Of a DNA stretch of 64,000 bases, positions 36,361-47,388 are shown piece after piece. Below the pieces are notes generated by a model that did not search any database, was not told the DNA's origin, and saw nothing but the letters and a program-made list of their open reading frames with translations. Both the position numbers and the translations under genes were made by a program. Positions within the stretch are counted from its first letter, which is position 1. Every line of letters starts with the position of its first letter. Origin of the DNA: Bolinopsis microptera (Eukaryota; Ctenophora; Tentaculata; Lobata; Bolinopsidae); NCBI RefSeq assembly GCF_026151205.1, contig NC_087076.1, positions 16,767,142 through 16,831,141 of the forward strand, read 5' to 3'.

Positions 36361-38755
36361 TAATCAAGCCCAAGGTTGACCCAGCCATCCTTATAAACTA
36401 ATAAAATAACAAATTCTTAAATTTCAGGCTGGTTGCTTACATTATGTATTTTTTCCGAGCGATAAAACTACATTTAACAAAATACTGTGTACTGCGAAAT
36501 ATCTCGTCGAAAAAGCATAAAAGCGCAGCATTTGAATTTTGCGCCTCATAGTGCACTTCCTACTTTAAGTTTAACTAATTTGCTTGCCCAAAAATTATCA
36601 CGTGAATTTGGTTTTTATGGTTTTGCTTGACAGATGTTTGTCATACGTTGTATGACCCGCCGTGCACTCGTGATCGTGCGCGACTCCCCCTGTATCGTAG
36701 AACCCATAGTGAAACAACCGTGGAGTCACGACGTGATACAAACAAATGTTACTCGTCTAAATTTCTTCGAAGTAGCGCGTGGCGCTTTCTTCTCGAAATA
36801 TTGGCCCGATGGCAAGTGCTACGAAGTAGCGCGCGCCGGGCCAGACCATTAACAATGGTCTAGTAGTGCGTAGACACATGGCTATGTGAACTAATAATGC
36901 TTCTCGCAACCACTTCGCTAAATTGGCGAAATGCAATGCCAAATGCACCATTGGGCCTCACCGAGCTGTGCAGAAGGATTGACATCGTGAATCAACCTTA
37001 ATCCCAACCCTAAACAATCGAATTCGTTTTTAACTAGCCTGTCACTTGTCACTTGACACGATATTACTGAAACGACAATAGAATTCACGATGTGATACAA
37101 CCTTGAACCTTTTACCACAGGAGGAGCAAAGTGCAAAGAAACTGCCACAAACTGCTACTAACTGCTACAAACTGACACTAACCCAGCAAACCCTACCGGC
37201 CGGGGAATATCTCCAAAAGTAAAATAAATAGAACCTTCCGGTTTTCAACAAAATTTCCGTCTCGTAAATTTAAAGGGGGCTCCCCAGGAGCACAATTGGG
37301 GACAACTTAGATTCTGAATTAAACCGAAAAGTTTGATTTCTGGCTAAATTAAAAATCGCAGCTTTTAAACTTTGCAAAGTCATGTCGTTGTCATGACTAC
37401 TAAACTAAATGCAGCGTGTGAAAGGTAAACTCGATGTGACGCGCGACGCCAAACGTGCTGTTGAAAATCTATCACCTCTAGCAAGCCCAGCAGGCGGTAA
37501 GGTTTTCTGGGAACTGCCACTTGTAGCGCAATGCGTTACTGTACCTCGCTAGATCAGCTTAACGGATGTTACTCGTCTAAATTTCTTTACTGGGCCGCGC
37601 TCAGCCTGTCATTCCGCCAAATATATATATGTTAATGAACATAATAGCCTGGGGTCCTCAGGTAAAAATTTCTTCGAAGTAACGCGCGCCGCTTTCTTCT
37701 CGAAATGGTCCGATGGCAAGTGCTACGAAGTAGCGCGCGCCGGGCCTGATCATTAACAATGGTCAATAGATCGGCAAGATGCGCTACTGTGCGGCGCCGA
37801 GCTCATGCGATGAAGTGACATCGTCAATTAAACTGCCACAAACTGCTACCAACTGCTGCAAACTGGCACTAACTGTCACAAACTGCTACTAACTGCTGCA
37901 AACAGCGCGCGAATGCGTGGGCGTGATTGCAGCAATTAGTAACTGTTTGTGACAGTAGGTGCCAGTTTGTAGCAGTTAGTAGCAGTTTGTAGCAGTTAGT
38001 AGCAGTTTGTGGCATTTTCTTTGCACTTTGCTTCTCCTGTGTTACGTGACCAAAACAGTTTTTTACCCATAAAGCTCTCCAGGGAATTGAGCGTTTTTAC
38101 TTTACATTATGTCATGCATGGGGGTGATTCGAAATCAGCGTTCAAAAATACACCAGTTAAGATTACTTTCATACTCTCAGGATTTTTAATTTTCACGCAA
38201 TTAAAAAAATTTGATTGCACAAGTTTTTATTAAAATTTGGGCAATCGATTTAGTGTCAGCGTTTGTTGTCGTACTGCATACGTTGTATGACCCGCCTGTA
38301 TCGTAAAAAAAATCTACACTATAGTGAAACGACAGTGGGGGTCACGACGTGATTGGTGATACAAAGCGTTTGTAGATACAAAATAGTATAGGCTCGATCC
38401 AGCCAGTATATATGGTAGAAATTATGACTGAGTATATAAGTTTTTTCATTGTTAATTGTTAATGGACTGAACTACTGACCTTGTAGGTTTACAACCTACC
38501 AGAACGCGCGCCGAGTTGGACTCGTCGACGGTCCAATATATGGAACAGATATTTTACGAGTATCACCCGTTAATACTGACCTAGCGCCCGTTACTTTGTA
38601 TTGTGTAGTACGTAATATATTGCATAAACAATATATATCAGAGTGAAATTGAGTGGAATTTGAATTACAAAATTGTCGAATTGATATTGGCCTCTAGTAA
38701 CCTAGTATGGGCCTTTAGTAGGGGGGCTCTTACTAATTCGCTCGCCCACAAATTT
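36361..38755. repeat. nested dispersed repeats and palindromic minisatellite, no gene
   Basis: No supported coding exon. Duplicated blocks include GAAGTAGCGCG..GGCAAGTGCTACGAAGTAGCGCGCGCCGGGCC at 36767-36842 and again at 37673-37745. Inverted tracts of (AACTGCTACT/AACTGCTGCAA) occur at 37133-37180 and 37831-38012, with flanking AGCAAAGTGCAAAGAAA inverted at 37126 and about 38020. ATACGTTGTATGACCCGCC recurs at 36643, 38278 and 54544. CCCTAA tracts appear near 37000. This is accessory, probably transposon-derived DNA. Confidence 0.6.
38485..38576 (+). repeat. dispersed ~90 bp element, copy B
   Basis: GTAGGTTTACAACCTACC, then ACGCGCGCCGAGTTGGACTCG, then ATATTTTACGAGTATCACCC and GTTAAT. Copies with the same order lie at 10138-10250 (plus) and about 54797-54885 (inverted). 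The shortest copy (54.8 kb) lacks the TCGACGGTC..ATAT spacer present in the other two. Unclassified; no Pol III box set was convincing. Confidence 0.7.
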
Positions 38756-38760
38756 CACGT

Positions 38761-39450
38761 ATAGAAAACGGAGTTTCTTAGGTATTTAGTGTATGCTAGT
38801 CAAGCTCTAGTCACGTAGCACGAACGGCAGGGCGTACCGAATAGTAGAAATGAAACGAGTAACTAAAAAGGATCTAATTAAATATAAAGGAAAAGTAATA
38901 CAAAGTGAACGTCAACAGATAAAAACTTCTAAGTGTTCGCTCCAATCAACTGACGTGACTAATAGATCACTCGACGTGTCTAATCACAAATGGTAGTGCT
39001 CAGTAAGACTGGCTACCGTCAGTTTGAATCCCTTAAAATGATTAAGGGGCAACTAAGAAGTGAGCTCTCCACTTCCGGCTCTCCGGGTATACTCTCAAAA
39101 CTCGTCACGCCACACTGCGTGACGGCACAACGCATCTGCTTGCACCACGTGACACGCCGTCTCGCCAATGAGCACTCCACTAGCAGTCACGCTGTGGTCG
39201 CGAGGACCAACCACAGGCCTGGCTGTAAGTCAGGTGCAAAGTGAGCGGACGGCTCGTTTCAGACAGTTAGTCTGACAGTAGTTCTGCCAGCCAACCGACT
39301 TACACTCAAAATGTGTAACTCCCAAATACGAACATATAAAAACATTTGGTTATTATATACCCGGAAATACATACTAAATCCTACGTCCCGTAAACGTTAT
39401 ACTAAAACTAAGATATCCTAAAAGATATCTCTAAATACCATATTACAACA
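38761..39450 (-). repeat. LTR (3' LTR in element sense)
   Basis: 690 bp, from ATAGAAAACGGAG to ACCATATTACAACA on plus. The 85-codon frame 38990-39244 is repeated exactly in the other LTR and is LTR sequence, not a gene. Confidence 0.95.
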
Positions 39451-40054
39451 TCTCTACCCAAAAATTTTTTTCGAATATTTTAAAACAATAAAATAATCGC
39501 CTTATTCAAAATTTAAATTTTAATGCTCCCACGCATCAAAAGTCCAAAACTTAAAAATAAGTCAAGTCTCAAAATAAAATACACGGCCCTAACCCTGTGC
39601 ATTAAATTTAAATCCTCAAAATACTAAAATTAAAACTAAAATTGACTTCCAAAAATCTTTCAAAACTTTCCAATACTTCCTTTTCGCACCAAGTTGTATA
39701 GTCCTTGGTGTTGAGTCTTCATCAATTGATAGAGATGTATCTGAATCTCTAAAACGTCCTTGACAAGCAAAACAAAGAAGTCGAAATAAATTCGAAAGTA
39801 TCTACGTTTCCACCACTAAAGCAGCCCTGAGCGAGTCGTGTTGAGAGTAAAGATCCTATTATCCCTATCAGTAGTGTTCTGAAAGATAACACGTGTTATT
39901 CCAATCAAGATAAGGTTTTGAACGGCATAATATACGTACGTCATCTATGTAGAGTCTAAACCTGTACAGTGCTAAACTCTAAACTGGTTGTAGAAGTACC
40001 ACCATATACACTCTAAGTGTCATTTCACTTCATGATACTAATGTATTCTGCCGT
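39451..40054. other. retrotransposon 3' untranslated region with polypurine tract
   Basis: Non-coding on the minus strand between the end of Pol and the 3' LTR. The sequence immediately before the LTR in element sense is purine-rich (GGGTAGAGA at 39459-39451, preceded by an A run), a candidate polypurine primer for plus-strand synthesis. Confidence 0.55.
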
Positions 40055-43000
40055 CTACTGGTTCAGAAATTTCAAAAGATCCTTGACCAAACTCACTTTC
40101 TCGTACCCTAAACGGTCAGGTTGTCTCCGTTCCTCAGGTCTCCTAGTGTTATATCTGCGCTCCTCCCTCGGAGGGCTCTGTCTTCTTAGATCCACAGGAG
40201 AAAGCGATCCTGTTGTGTCAATGTCGTGCCCCACTGAATCATATGACATAGAACTGCTATGACCCATCGTTCCTTCACCAACAACCGGACTCGATGATCT
40301 TCTATCGGCCGATCTCTCTCTAGCTGGAGTGAAGAAATCTGCAGAATTATCAACTGTTTCTACACTATCGCCTGAGGGAATGTTATGTGTGAGAGGTGTT
40401 ACAGTACTAAAACTAGGATTAGTAGAATTCGTATCTAGTTGTGCAGGACTATTCACAACCCTAGGAGTAGAACTTAAACTAGGTTGTTTATAAATGCTAG
40501 CTGCACCATCCTTCTCCAGACGAAACTTCTTCGGATGAACCTCTCTTCTCCTTGCTACAACTGGTACTCTTCTCAGTTGAAAATCTGTCTCTTCTTCACT
40601 ATCACTATCGGAATAGACTACATCTCGCCTTGATGAGGCCGTCTCTAACTCAGCTTCACTGCTAACAATTTTAGGCAATGTAAAGCTAGTCTCTAGCTTC
40701 TCAGAAAACTTGTTCCTGACATATCTCTTTAACTTTCCAATGTTGAACACCTTCTTCTCTCCATCAGGCAAATCTAAACATTACAAGTGATCGTTTATCT
40801 TCTTAGAGATCTTATACGGGCCAACCCAACGAGGACCGAACTTGTGCTTTGGGCAATTTATCAAAACAAACGCTTCCTCACCTTCCTCAAAGAATGGTCC
40901 CTTAACGTGCTTATCGTGATATCTCTGTGCATAGCAAAAATCACGCTCAGCTTGGACCCTCACCCTCCTGGTGATAAACTTGAGATTCTTGTACAGCTCG
41001 TACGCTTCAACATCAAACCCATTCTCCTTCATAGGCTCTAACTCGAAATCCTTACGATTCTCAGCTAGCAGGCTTAACGGTGTGTTTAACTCACGACCAA
41101 ACACCAATCTGTTGCTAGAATAACCTGTGTGCCGATTCCGTAATGAGTTAAGTACAAAGACTACTCTAGATAACCAAAGATCCCAGTCCTGGTATCGTCC
41201 CGGTGGTAAGCTGGTTCTCAGTGCAGTATTCAACCGACGGTTTGCTCTCTCAACTCTTCCAGTACTACGAGAAACGTACGGTTGGCCATGAATGTACTTG
41301 CAATCTAGGGCTTGAGCTATGGTCTCGAAATACTTGGCTCTAAAACCCGGATGATTATCAGCCATCATGAATCTAGGCTGGCCAAAACGATCAATCCAAA
41401 ACCTACGAATCAAAGACACGCTCTCCTTAGCTGTCTGGGTCTTAGTAGGAATAGCTACCACATAATTTGACCAACAATCGGTTATCGTCAAAATATACTT
41501 GTAACCTCTAGGTGTAGCACCAACCTTCTCAGGAACTATATGATCGAAACAAATTGCTGAGTTAAATGAGTGGAACAATATGTGCTTGAGAGGTGCCTTA
41601 TTGTACGCCTGAGGTGGCTTACTTGCTGCACACTTGCAACATGCTGCGATCCACAATTTGAAACATTCACCCATTTTCGGCCAGTAGAAATGTCGTTTAC
41701 AGACCTCAAGACAATTTTCTACTCCAGTATGTGCGGTCTCCTGGTTGTGCACCATGTCCAGGACAGATTCATGCAAGGATTCGGGGACTATGATCAACTC
41801 TCTACTTCCCTCCGGATCCCTCACTTCAGTCCAACGTCTCTTAAGTATCCCGTCCTTGATACTTATAAGATCAAACTGTTTCCAATAACTCAACAGTTCC
41901 TGAGGTATTTTACTAGTCTGAATGGCAACAGGTTTCTCACCCTTGGTAACCCAACTGTAGACCTGGTTTAAAATATCATCATCCTTCTGAGCCTGTTTAA
42001 ACTGCTCATTGGTAGGATTAAGAAATTTGACCCCTCTCTCTAGTGAGCTTACATCACTAGTAACCGCTGAAACCATTTCCACTACTGATGCTTCCTCTGT
42101 AGGAATAGGATCAGCCTGGGTAAGACTACAATTGCAATGACGGCTATCAACCTCAGGCGTAATCTGAACAATGCTTACAATACTAGGGTCTTCACTATTT
42201 TCATCAAACAAGAACCCCGGAATCATACTGTCCTCAACACTCACCTCATTGCAAGATTCCTCAATCAGATTACTGCAATCATCATCAACCACAGTCTCGC
42301 TGCTAACCGGTACTTGCATCCTCTTAAACAGTGTCGGGTGTTTACATCTATAATGCTCACGTCTCACCCGGTTTACTCCTTCTAACGCAGCATCAAGACT
42401 AAAAGTGGAACTATGACCAATGCTCGCAACATTTTCTCGAGATTTACCATAAACCTGATACTTATACCGACTAAGTCCATCACACATCTGGTTACTCTTC
42501 CCCGAGATATGCTTCATGGTAAAAGTATAGTTAGCAAGCTCTTGAAGCTTCCTGATGACCGAAGATGACATTTTAGAAAATATTGTCGTAATGTTCAAGA
42601 GTGGCAGACAATCTGTGATAACCGTGAAGTTTTTAACGCCACGTAAGTAAACCGAGAAATGTTTCAGAGTCTGATATAAAGTCTCAAATTCAATCTGAGT
42701 TTGCGGCCATATCCGCTTGTGGTCCGGAACCTTACGAGAAAAGTATGCAATCACCCTCCTCTTTCCTTTGATCCACTGAGTCAAAGTGCCACCAAATGCG
42801 TGTTTAGAACCATCTAGAGTCACCTCATAACTATTTTCCGGGTCGCTAACCTCCGGAAAAGCTAGGACAGGACTTGATATCAACATGTCACGTAACCTCT
42901 GAAATGCACTCTGGCAATCTTCAGTCCACTCAAACACCTTATTTTTCCGAAGTAAAGCATAAAGGGGACGTGCTATCTCGGAGTATCCCTTGCAGAACTT

Positions 43001-43768
43001 CTTGGAATAGTTTAACATGCCCAAAACTGACTGCAATTCCGCTCTATTACAGGGAGGTTCTAACTTCTTAATATGCTCTATGCGAGAGTCGTTCATCCTG
43101 ACTCCTTCCTTAGTTAGAGTAATACCGACATATTCAACCTCCTCACGTAAAAATCTGCACTTACGAGGTGTTAGTTTCAGATTACCCAACTTAAGACGAG
43201 CAAAAAGTACCGACAGTATCTGAATGTGAGACTTAACATCACGTGTGAATATCAGTAAATCATCTATGAAGAATGCTAACGCATCAGATATTCCCAGACC
43301 GTTTATCAGCCGCATGACCATTCTAGTAAACGTAGCTGAACTAGATTTCAGGCCCATGACCATTCTAGCAAACTGATACCTCTTCTGATTGTGCATGAAC
43401 GCTGTGACATGCCTGGATTCCTTGGTATACGGAACCTGATGAAAAGATTTACTCAAATCCACTGTCGAATACAAATTCTTATCGCCCACTTTGTCTAAAA
43501 TGTGGTTCAAGTTAGGCAGCTCCATCAAATCATCCTGAAGCTCTAAATTTACCATTCTCAGATCCGCAACTAATCTAGAGCGATCTCCTGAAGGCACCAG
43601 GAAAAGGGGAGAATTGAAATTAGAGTGGTCAGGGCATTCCTCAACCACACCAGATCTAAGCAAACCTCTAATCTGTCTATCCATTTCCGGCTGCTGTTTG
43701 AACGGAATCTTTCTCGATGGAACCCACCTAGGTTTATAGTTATCCTTGAGCTGGAGATGTGCCTCAAA
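40055..43768 (-). CDS. pol: retrotransposon RT-RNase H-integrase, interrupted by one stop
   Basis: The RT frame is open from above 43768. The RT catalytic motif is FIDDLLIF; RNase H starts at VTLDGSKHAFGGTL. Integrase has an HHCC finger (H..H in HNQETAHTG.., C..C in CCKCA) and D-D-E residues in ITDCWSNYVV, MMADNHPGF and STGRVERANR. It ends in a GPY/F-type module (FGPRWVGPYKI). A TAA at 40781-40783 interrupts the frame. The same frame then continues 240 codons to 40055 with PDGEKKVFNIGKLKRYVRNK and a Ser/Arg-rich acidic tail, so the stop is a point nonsense or base error within a longer Pol. RT, RNase H and integrase core residues are otherwise present. Confidence 0.92.
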
Positions 43769-43782
43769 GAAATTACAACAAC

Positions 43783-44762
43783 CTAAATCATGCTCTCCAC
43801 TCGAAAAACGGTTCTATACTCCCACACAGTCTCTCGAAGATCATTCTTGTCTTCTTCGCTAATCTTCAACTCGTCTAACTTCAACTGTTTGAAAAGACTC
43901 TCTCTATCCCATTCCTTAACAAGCGGCTCCTCATCAGCTAGCTTGCTCACCTCTGGCATTGAACAATCAGATGACACCGCATTAACCGTTTCACAGGTCA
44001 CTCTCATCACTCGCTCACCAAACTCTACTGGCTTCATCTTGCCCAGCCAGGTTCTCTTATTTATCTTCACAGGCTTATCTGTAGGATTCATGACTCTAAC
44101 AGGGACCATGTTGTCCTCAGACCGTATGAGAGAGTGCGCTGTGAATATGCCAGTACCTACAACCGTGTTAATATGAGGTTCTAACTGGCCATAAACGTCA
44201 TCACGTTGACTTTTAGGTCGCAACAATTTGCCTTGTATGTGAGTGCCCGAGAGAGGTGGTATAATTACTGTTTCATTGCATACTACCTTCATGCAGCGCT
44301 TAGTGGGTTTAGGTGGTGTTCTAAAACACGATGAACCCTTGTTAGTATACAGCAATCTATCCCTGGCATTAATATTGATCCCCTGATCAAACATTAAATC
44401 CATGCCTATCAGAACCTCTGCCTCATGAAATTCGGAAACAACAAACGTGTGCTCAAAAGATTTTCCGGCAATTATCACTGGAAGCTTTATCTGACCGAAA
44501 GTCTTTATGCTATTTCCCGAAAAGGACTTGAGCTTGAGATTACACGACACAACCTTCTCAAACTTATCTATAAATCTGACAAATGATTCAGCAATTATAG
44601 AAATAGATGATCCCGTATCCACAAAGAAATTTGCTGATCTACCCGCACAATTTCCTCCAACCAAAATGCAGTTTCCCTTACTGCCACCAATCTCGTTACA
44701 ATCTTCATAGTAACGTGTGTTTTTGACCGCGGGTGACCTCCTTTTGAATCTAGGGCCACCCT
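43783..44762 (-). CDS. pro: retrotransposon protease and pro-RT linker
   Basis: The frame is open from the frameshift site downward; the first Met is at 44664. It contains the retropepsin-like active site FFVDTGSSISII and the second-half motif EVLIGMDLMF. Asp-Thr-Gly is intact. A linker of about 150 residues leads toward RT. The frame terminates at 43783 because a T5 run (43804-43808 on plus as A5) puts it out of frame with RT; family alignment suggests one base is missing there. It processes the polyproteins. Confidence 0.88.
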
Positions 44763-44775
44763 TTAGAAGTTTAAA
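44731..44775 (-). promoter_or_regulatory. -1 programmed ribosomal frameshift signal at gag/pro junction
   Basis: On the minus strand the heptamer TTTAAAC (44775-44769) is read in the gag frame as T TTA AAC. It is followed by a 7 nt spacer containing the gag stop, then an 8 bp stem: GGGTGGCC (44761-44754) pairs with GGTCACCC (44738-44731), with one G-U pair and a 15 nt loop. A -1 slip places ribosomes exactly in the open frame that continues without a stop into the DTGSS protease. Slippery sequence, spacing and stem all match the canonical layout. Function is inferred. Confidence 0.85.
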
Positions 44776-46196
44776 GGCCCCTGATTTCGAGGTCTATATG
44801 CTCTGTTCCCACGATGCTGGCCATGACCATTCTGATATGCAGACCCTCTGTCTTGATATCTAACTCTATTCCCAGCAAATCTGCTCGGACAGTTTCTCTG
44901 AAAATGCCCACTATCACCACACTCCCAACAACCTTCTAACTGGGGGCGGACATTACGTGATCCCCGATTACTCGAACTACCCACGTAATTGCGAGCTGGC
45001 TGATAACGTGATTGACCAGGCGGGTTTCTACGATCATCATTCCTCATACCACCCCTAAAACTATTGCTAACTAGATTAGGAGTCCATGAATGGCCAGTGT
45101 GCTGGTTAACTCCCGACTGGGAAGGAGGACATTCAGGACTATAACTCTCCTGTCTAGTGCCCGTCATAAAGTGGTCACGTGTTTGTCTAGGTGCTGCAAA
45201 CCTAGCTCTCTGGCCATCTAATTCAGGATTACTAATGGCGAAAATCGTATCCTGGGCCTGAGTGAAACTCCCTGGTTCACCACCAACAGCTAACGTGATA
45301 CGCTCAGTGTGGATTGCTAGTTTTACTGCCTCTCTATAGGAATGTAACTGGGACTCATAAAGCTTAGTCCTTACAGCTACGTCACGAGCTCCTACAACAA
45401 GAACATGCAAGCAACTCTCGTCCCTCTTCGACTCGCAGTCGTATCCGGCTTTAAAAGCAAGCTCATCTATACGTGAAATAAACTGCTGTAGGTTCTCATT
45501 TGCTAACTGACGCAATGACATGAGCTCAGTTCTATAGGCCCAAGATTGAGTAGAAGGAAACATCTCCTCTGAGTATCGCTTAACGAGAAGATCGATATTG
45601 CATTTCTCTTCCGGCCTGAGAGAGACTTTCTGCAGTGTTTCCCAAGTGGATTCACAACGAATGTATGACAACATGTACGTACTAACATCCGAACCACCAC
45701 TATGCCCACATAGAATCAAATGCTCCTTGAATCGCCTGGCAAATTTGATGAAATTAGATCCAGTTTCAAAATAAGGAGGCTTGGGAGGCCTGGCACCTGT
45801 CAAATGTGGACCAGCTACTGAACTATTCAATGGGGTTATAATACTGTTACCAAAATCATCCTCGGTGTTCGCGTTTCTAAACTGAACCTGCTCGGATTTA
45901 ATAACAGGATTCATAACGTGCACGTTCTCTTGAAATCTACTGCTAGAACTAGCTGGAGGGGCGTTAGTAACTGTGCTAACTGGCTTAGGCCGTGCATTAT
46001 CAATCTTATCCTGCAGGCATTCTAAAGCTGAATGTAATTCCTTCAACTTATCTTCTAATTCGGAAATGCTATTGCTATCTGCACCAGGATCTAAACCCTC
46101 TATCTCCTTCATTATTTCATCAACGCTAGACTGAATCTTACCCCTTTCTAAAATCAACGTCGCCCACTCCATTTCAGCTGTATAACTATCACACAT
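44763..46196 (-). CDS. gag: retrotransposon Gag
   Basis: 477 residues. An N-terminal acidic, coiled-coil-prone stretch (about residues 10-65) is followed by a capsid-like region with FETGSNFIKFARRFKEHL and WAYRTELMSLRQLANENLQQF. An Arg/Gly/Asn-rich tail carries one CCHC zinc knuckle, CWECGDSGHFQRNC, near residue 425. It packages element RNA in cytoplasmic particles, by family knowledge. The stop TAA (44763-44765) lies inside the spacer of a -1 frameshift signal, so a fraction of ribosomes should continue into the protease frame. Confidence 0.92.
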   Translation of the reverse strand: MCDSYTAEMEWATLILERGKIQSSVDEIMKEIEGLDPGADSNSISELEDKLKELHSALECLQDKIDNARPKPVSTVTNAPPASSSSRFQENVHVMNPVIKSEQVQFRNANTEDDFGNSIITPLNSSVAGPHLTGARPPKPPYFETGSNFIKFARRFKEHLILCGHSGGSDVSTYMLSYIRCESTWETLQKVSLRPEEKCNIDLLVKRYSEEMFPSTQSWAYRTELMSLRQLANENLQQFISRIDELAFKAGYDCESKRDESCLHVLVVGARDVAVRTKLYESQLHSYREAVKLAIHTERITLAVGGEPGSFTQAQDTIFAISNPELDGQRARFAAPRQTRDHFMTGTRQESYSPECPPSQSGVNQHTGHSWTPNLVSNSFRGGMRNDDRRNPPGQSRYQPARNYVGSSSNRGSRNVRPQLEGCWECGDSGHFQRNCPSRFAGNRVRYQDRGSAYQNGHGQHRGNRAYRPRNQGPLNF

Positions 46197-46693
46197 GCTA
46201 AAAAGTGAATCTAAATGTAAAAGTACACTTACAAATAGAGTAGATAAGTACTGGAACAGGCGTACTCTTCACGTTGCTGGAAAATCTTCTAGTCAAGACT
46301 TTACTTTGCTTTACTGGAACTGTAACTTCTACGTCTATCACTCCTGAGTAGATGTACGAAAAGCAAGGTTGCTAAAACTACGCAAATCTCACTGACAATC
46401 TAGGTAATAACGTACTGAAGTCTACAAGCGGCTGTAAACTAGGTGCTCGTCAAAACGATCGCACTCAACTGGAATATACAGGTACCACAAAATGTGTAGC
46501 AACACTTACCAAGTCTAGTAGGAAGTACTGAAGATCTCGAACAATCTCCACGTAATTCTTCTGCACTGCGATGTACACCGAACTTAGCTTATCAAATGAG
46601 AAACGTTAGGATCTTAAACGAAACTATACTGAATATAGGTGATACTAGAAGGATTACGAGCAAAAATAGCAACACTAAAAGTGGCCTCCAGAT

Positions 46694-47383
46694 ATAGAAA
46701 ACGGAGTTTCTTAGGTATTTAGTGTATGCTAGTCAAGCTCTAGTCACGTAGCACGAACGGCAGGGCGTACCGAATAGTAGAAATGAAACGAGTAACTAAA
46801 AAGGATCTAATTAAATATAAAGGAAAAGTAATACAAAGTGAACGTCAACAGATAAAAACTTCTAAGTGTTCGCTCCAATCAACTGACGTGACTAATAGAT
46901 CACTCGACGTGTCTAATCACAAATGGTAGTGCTCAGTAAGACTGGCTACCGTCAGTTTGAATCCCTTAAAATGATTAAGGGGCAACTAAGAAGTGAGCTC
47001 TCCACTTCCGGCTCTCCGGGTATACTCTCAAAACTCGTCACGCCACACTGCGTGACGGCACAACGCATCTGCTTGCACCACGTGACACGCCGTCTCGCCA
47101 ATGAGCACTCCACTAGCAGTCACGCTGTGGTCGCGAGGACCAACCACAGGCCTGGCTGTAAGTCAGGTGCGAAGTGAGCGGACGGCTCGTTTCAGACAGT
47201 TAGTCTGACAGTAGTTCTGCCAGCCAACCGACTTACACTCAAAATGTGTAACTCCCAAATACGAACATATAAAAACATTTGGTTATTATATACCCGGAAA
47301 TACATACTAAATCCTACGTCCCGTAAACGTTATACTAAAACTAAGATATCCTAAAAGATATCTCTAAATACCATATTACAACA
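46694..47383 (-). repeat. LTR (5' LTR in element sense)
   Basis: 690 bp, matching 38761-39450. Just inside it on the minus strand, ATC is followed by TGGAGGCCAC (46690-46681). This is a plausible tRNA primer-binding site because it starts with TGG; the tRNA was not identified. Confidence 0.95.
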
Positions 47384-47388
47384 CACGT

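Larger units (their letters stand above)
38761..47383 (-). mobile_element. complete Ty3/Gypsy-type LTR retrotransposon (8.6 kb)
   Basis: Two 690 bp direct repeats (38761-39450 and 46694-47383) differ at only one position that I noticed (near 39236: CAAAGTG against CGAAGTG). They are flanked by the 5 bp duplication CACGT (38756-38760 and 47384-47388). The LTR on the minus strand starts TGTTGTAATATGG. In minus-strand order inside: leader, gag (46196-44763), protease (44664-43783), RT-RNase H-integrase (43768-40781) and a further 240-codon tail (to 40055). Protease-RT-RNase H-integrase is Ty3/Gypsy order. No env-like ORF is seen. The near-identical LTRs mean a recent insertion. The pol frame carries a one-base break and an in-frame stop, so this copy is probably not autonomous, unless these are sequence errors. 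Confidence 0.95.

Noticed and set aside
36627..36863. Small ORF with Arg-rich product near ATACGTTGTATGACCCGCC
   Set aside because: The sequence recurs in other repeats at 38.28 and 54.55 kb with frame-destroying differences, so it is repeat DNA.
38990..39244. 84-codon ORF repeated at 46923-47177 as a possible duplicated gene
   Set aside because: Both copies lie inside the two LTRs of the same retrotransposon.
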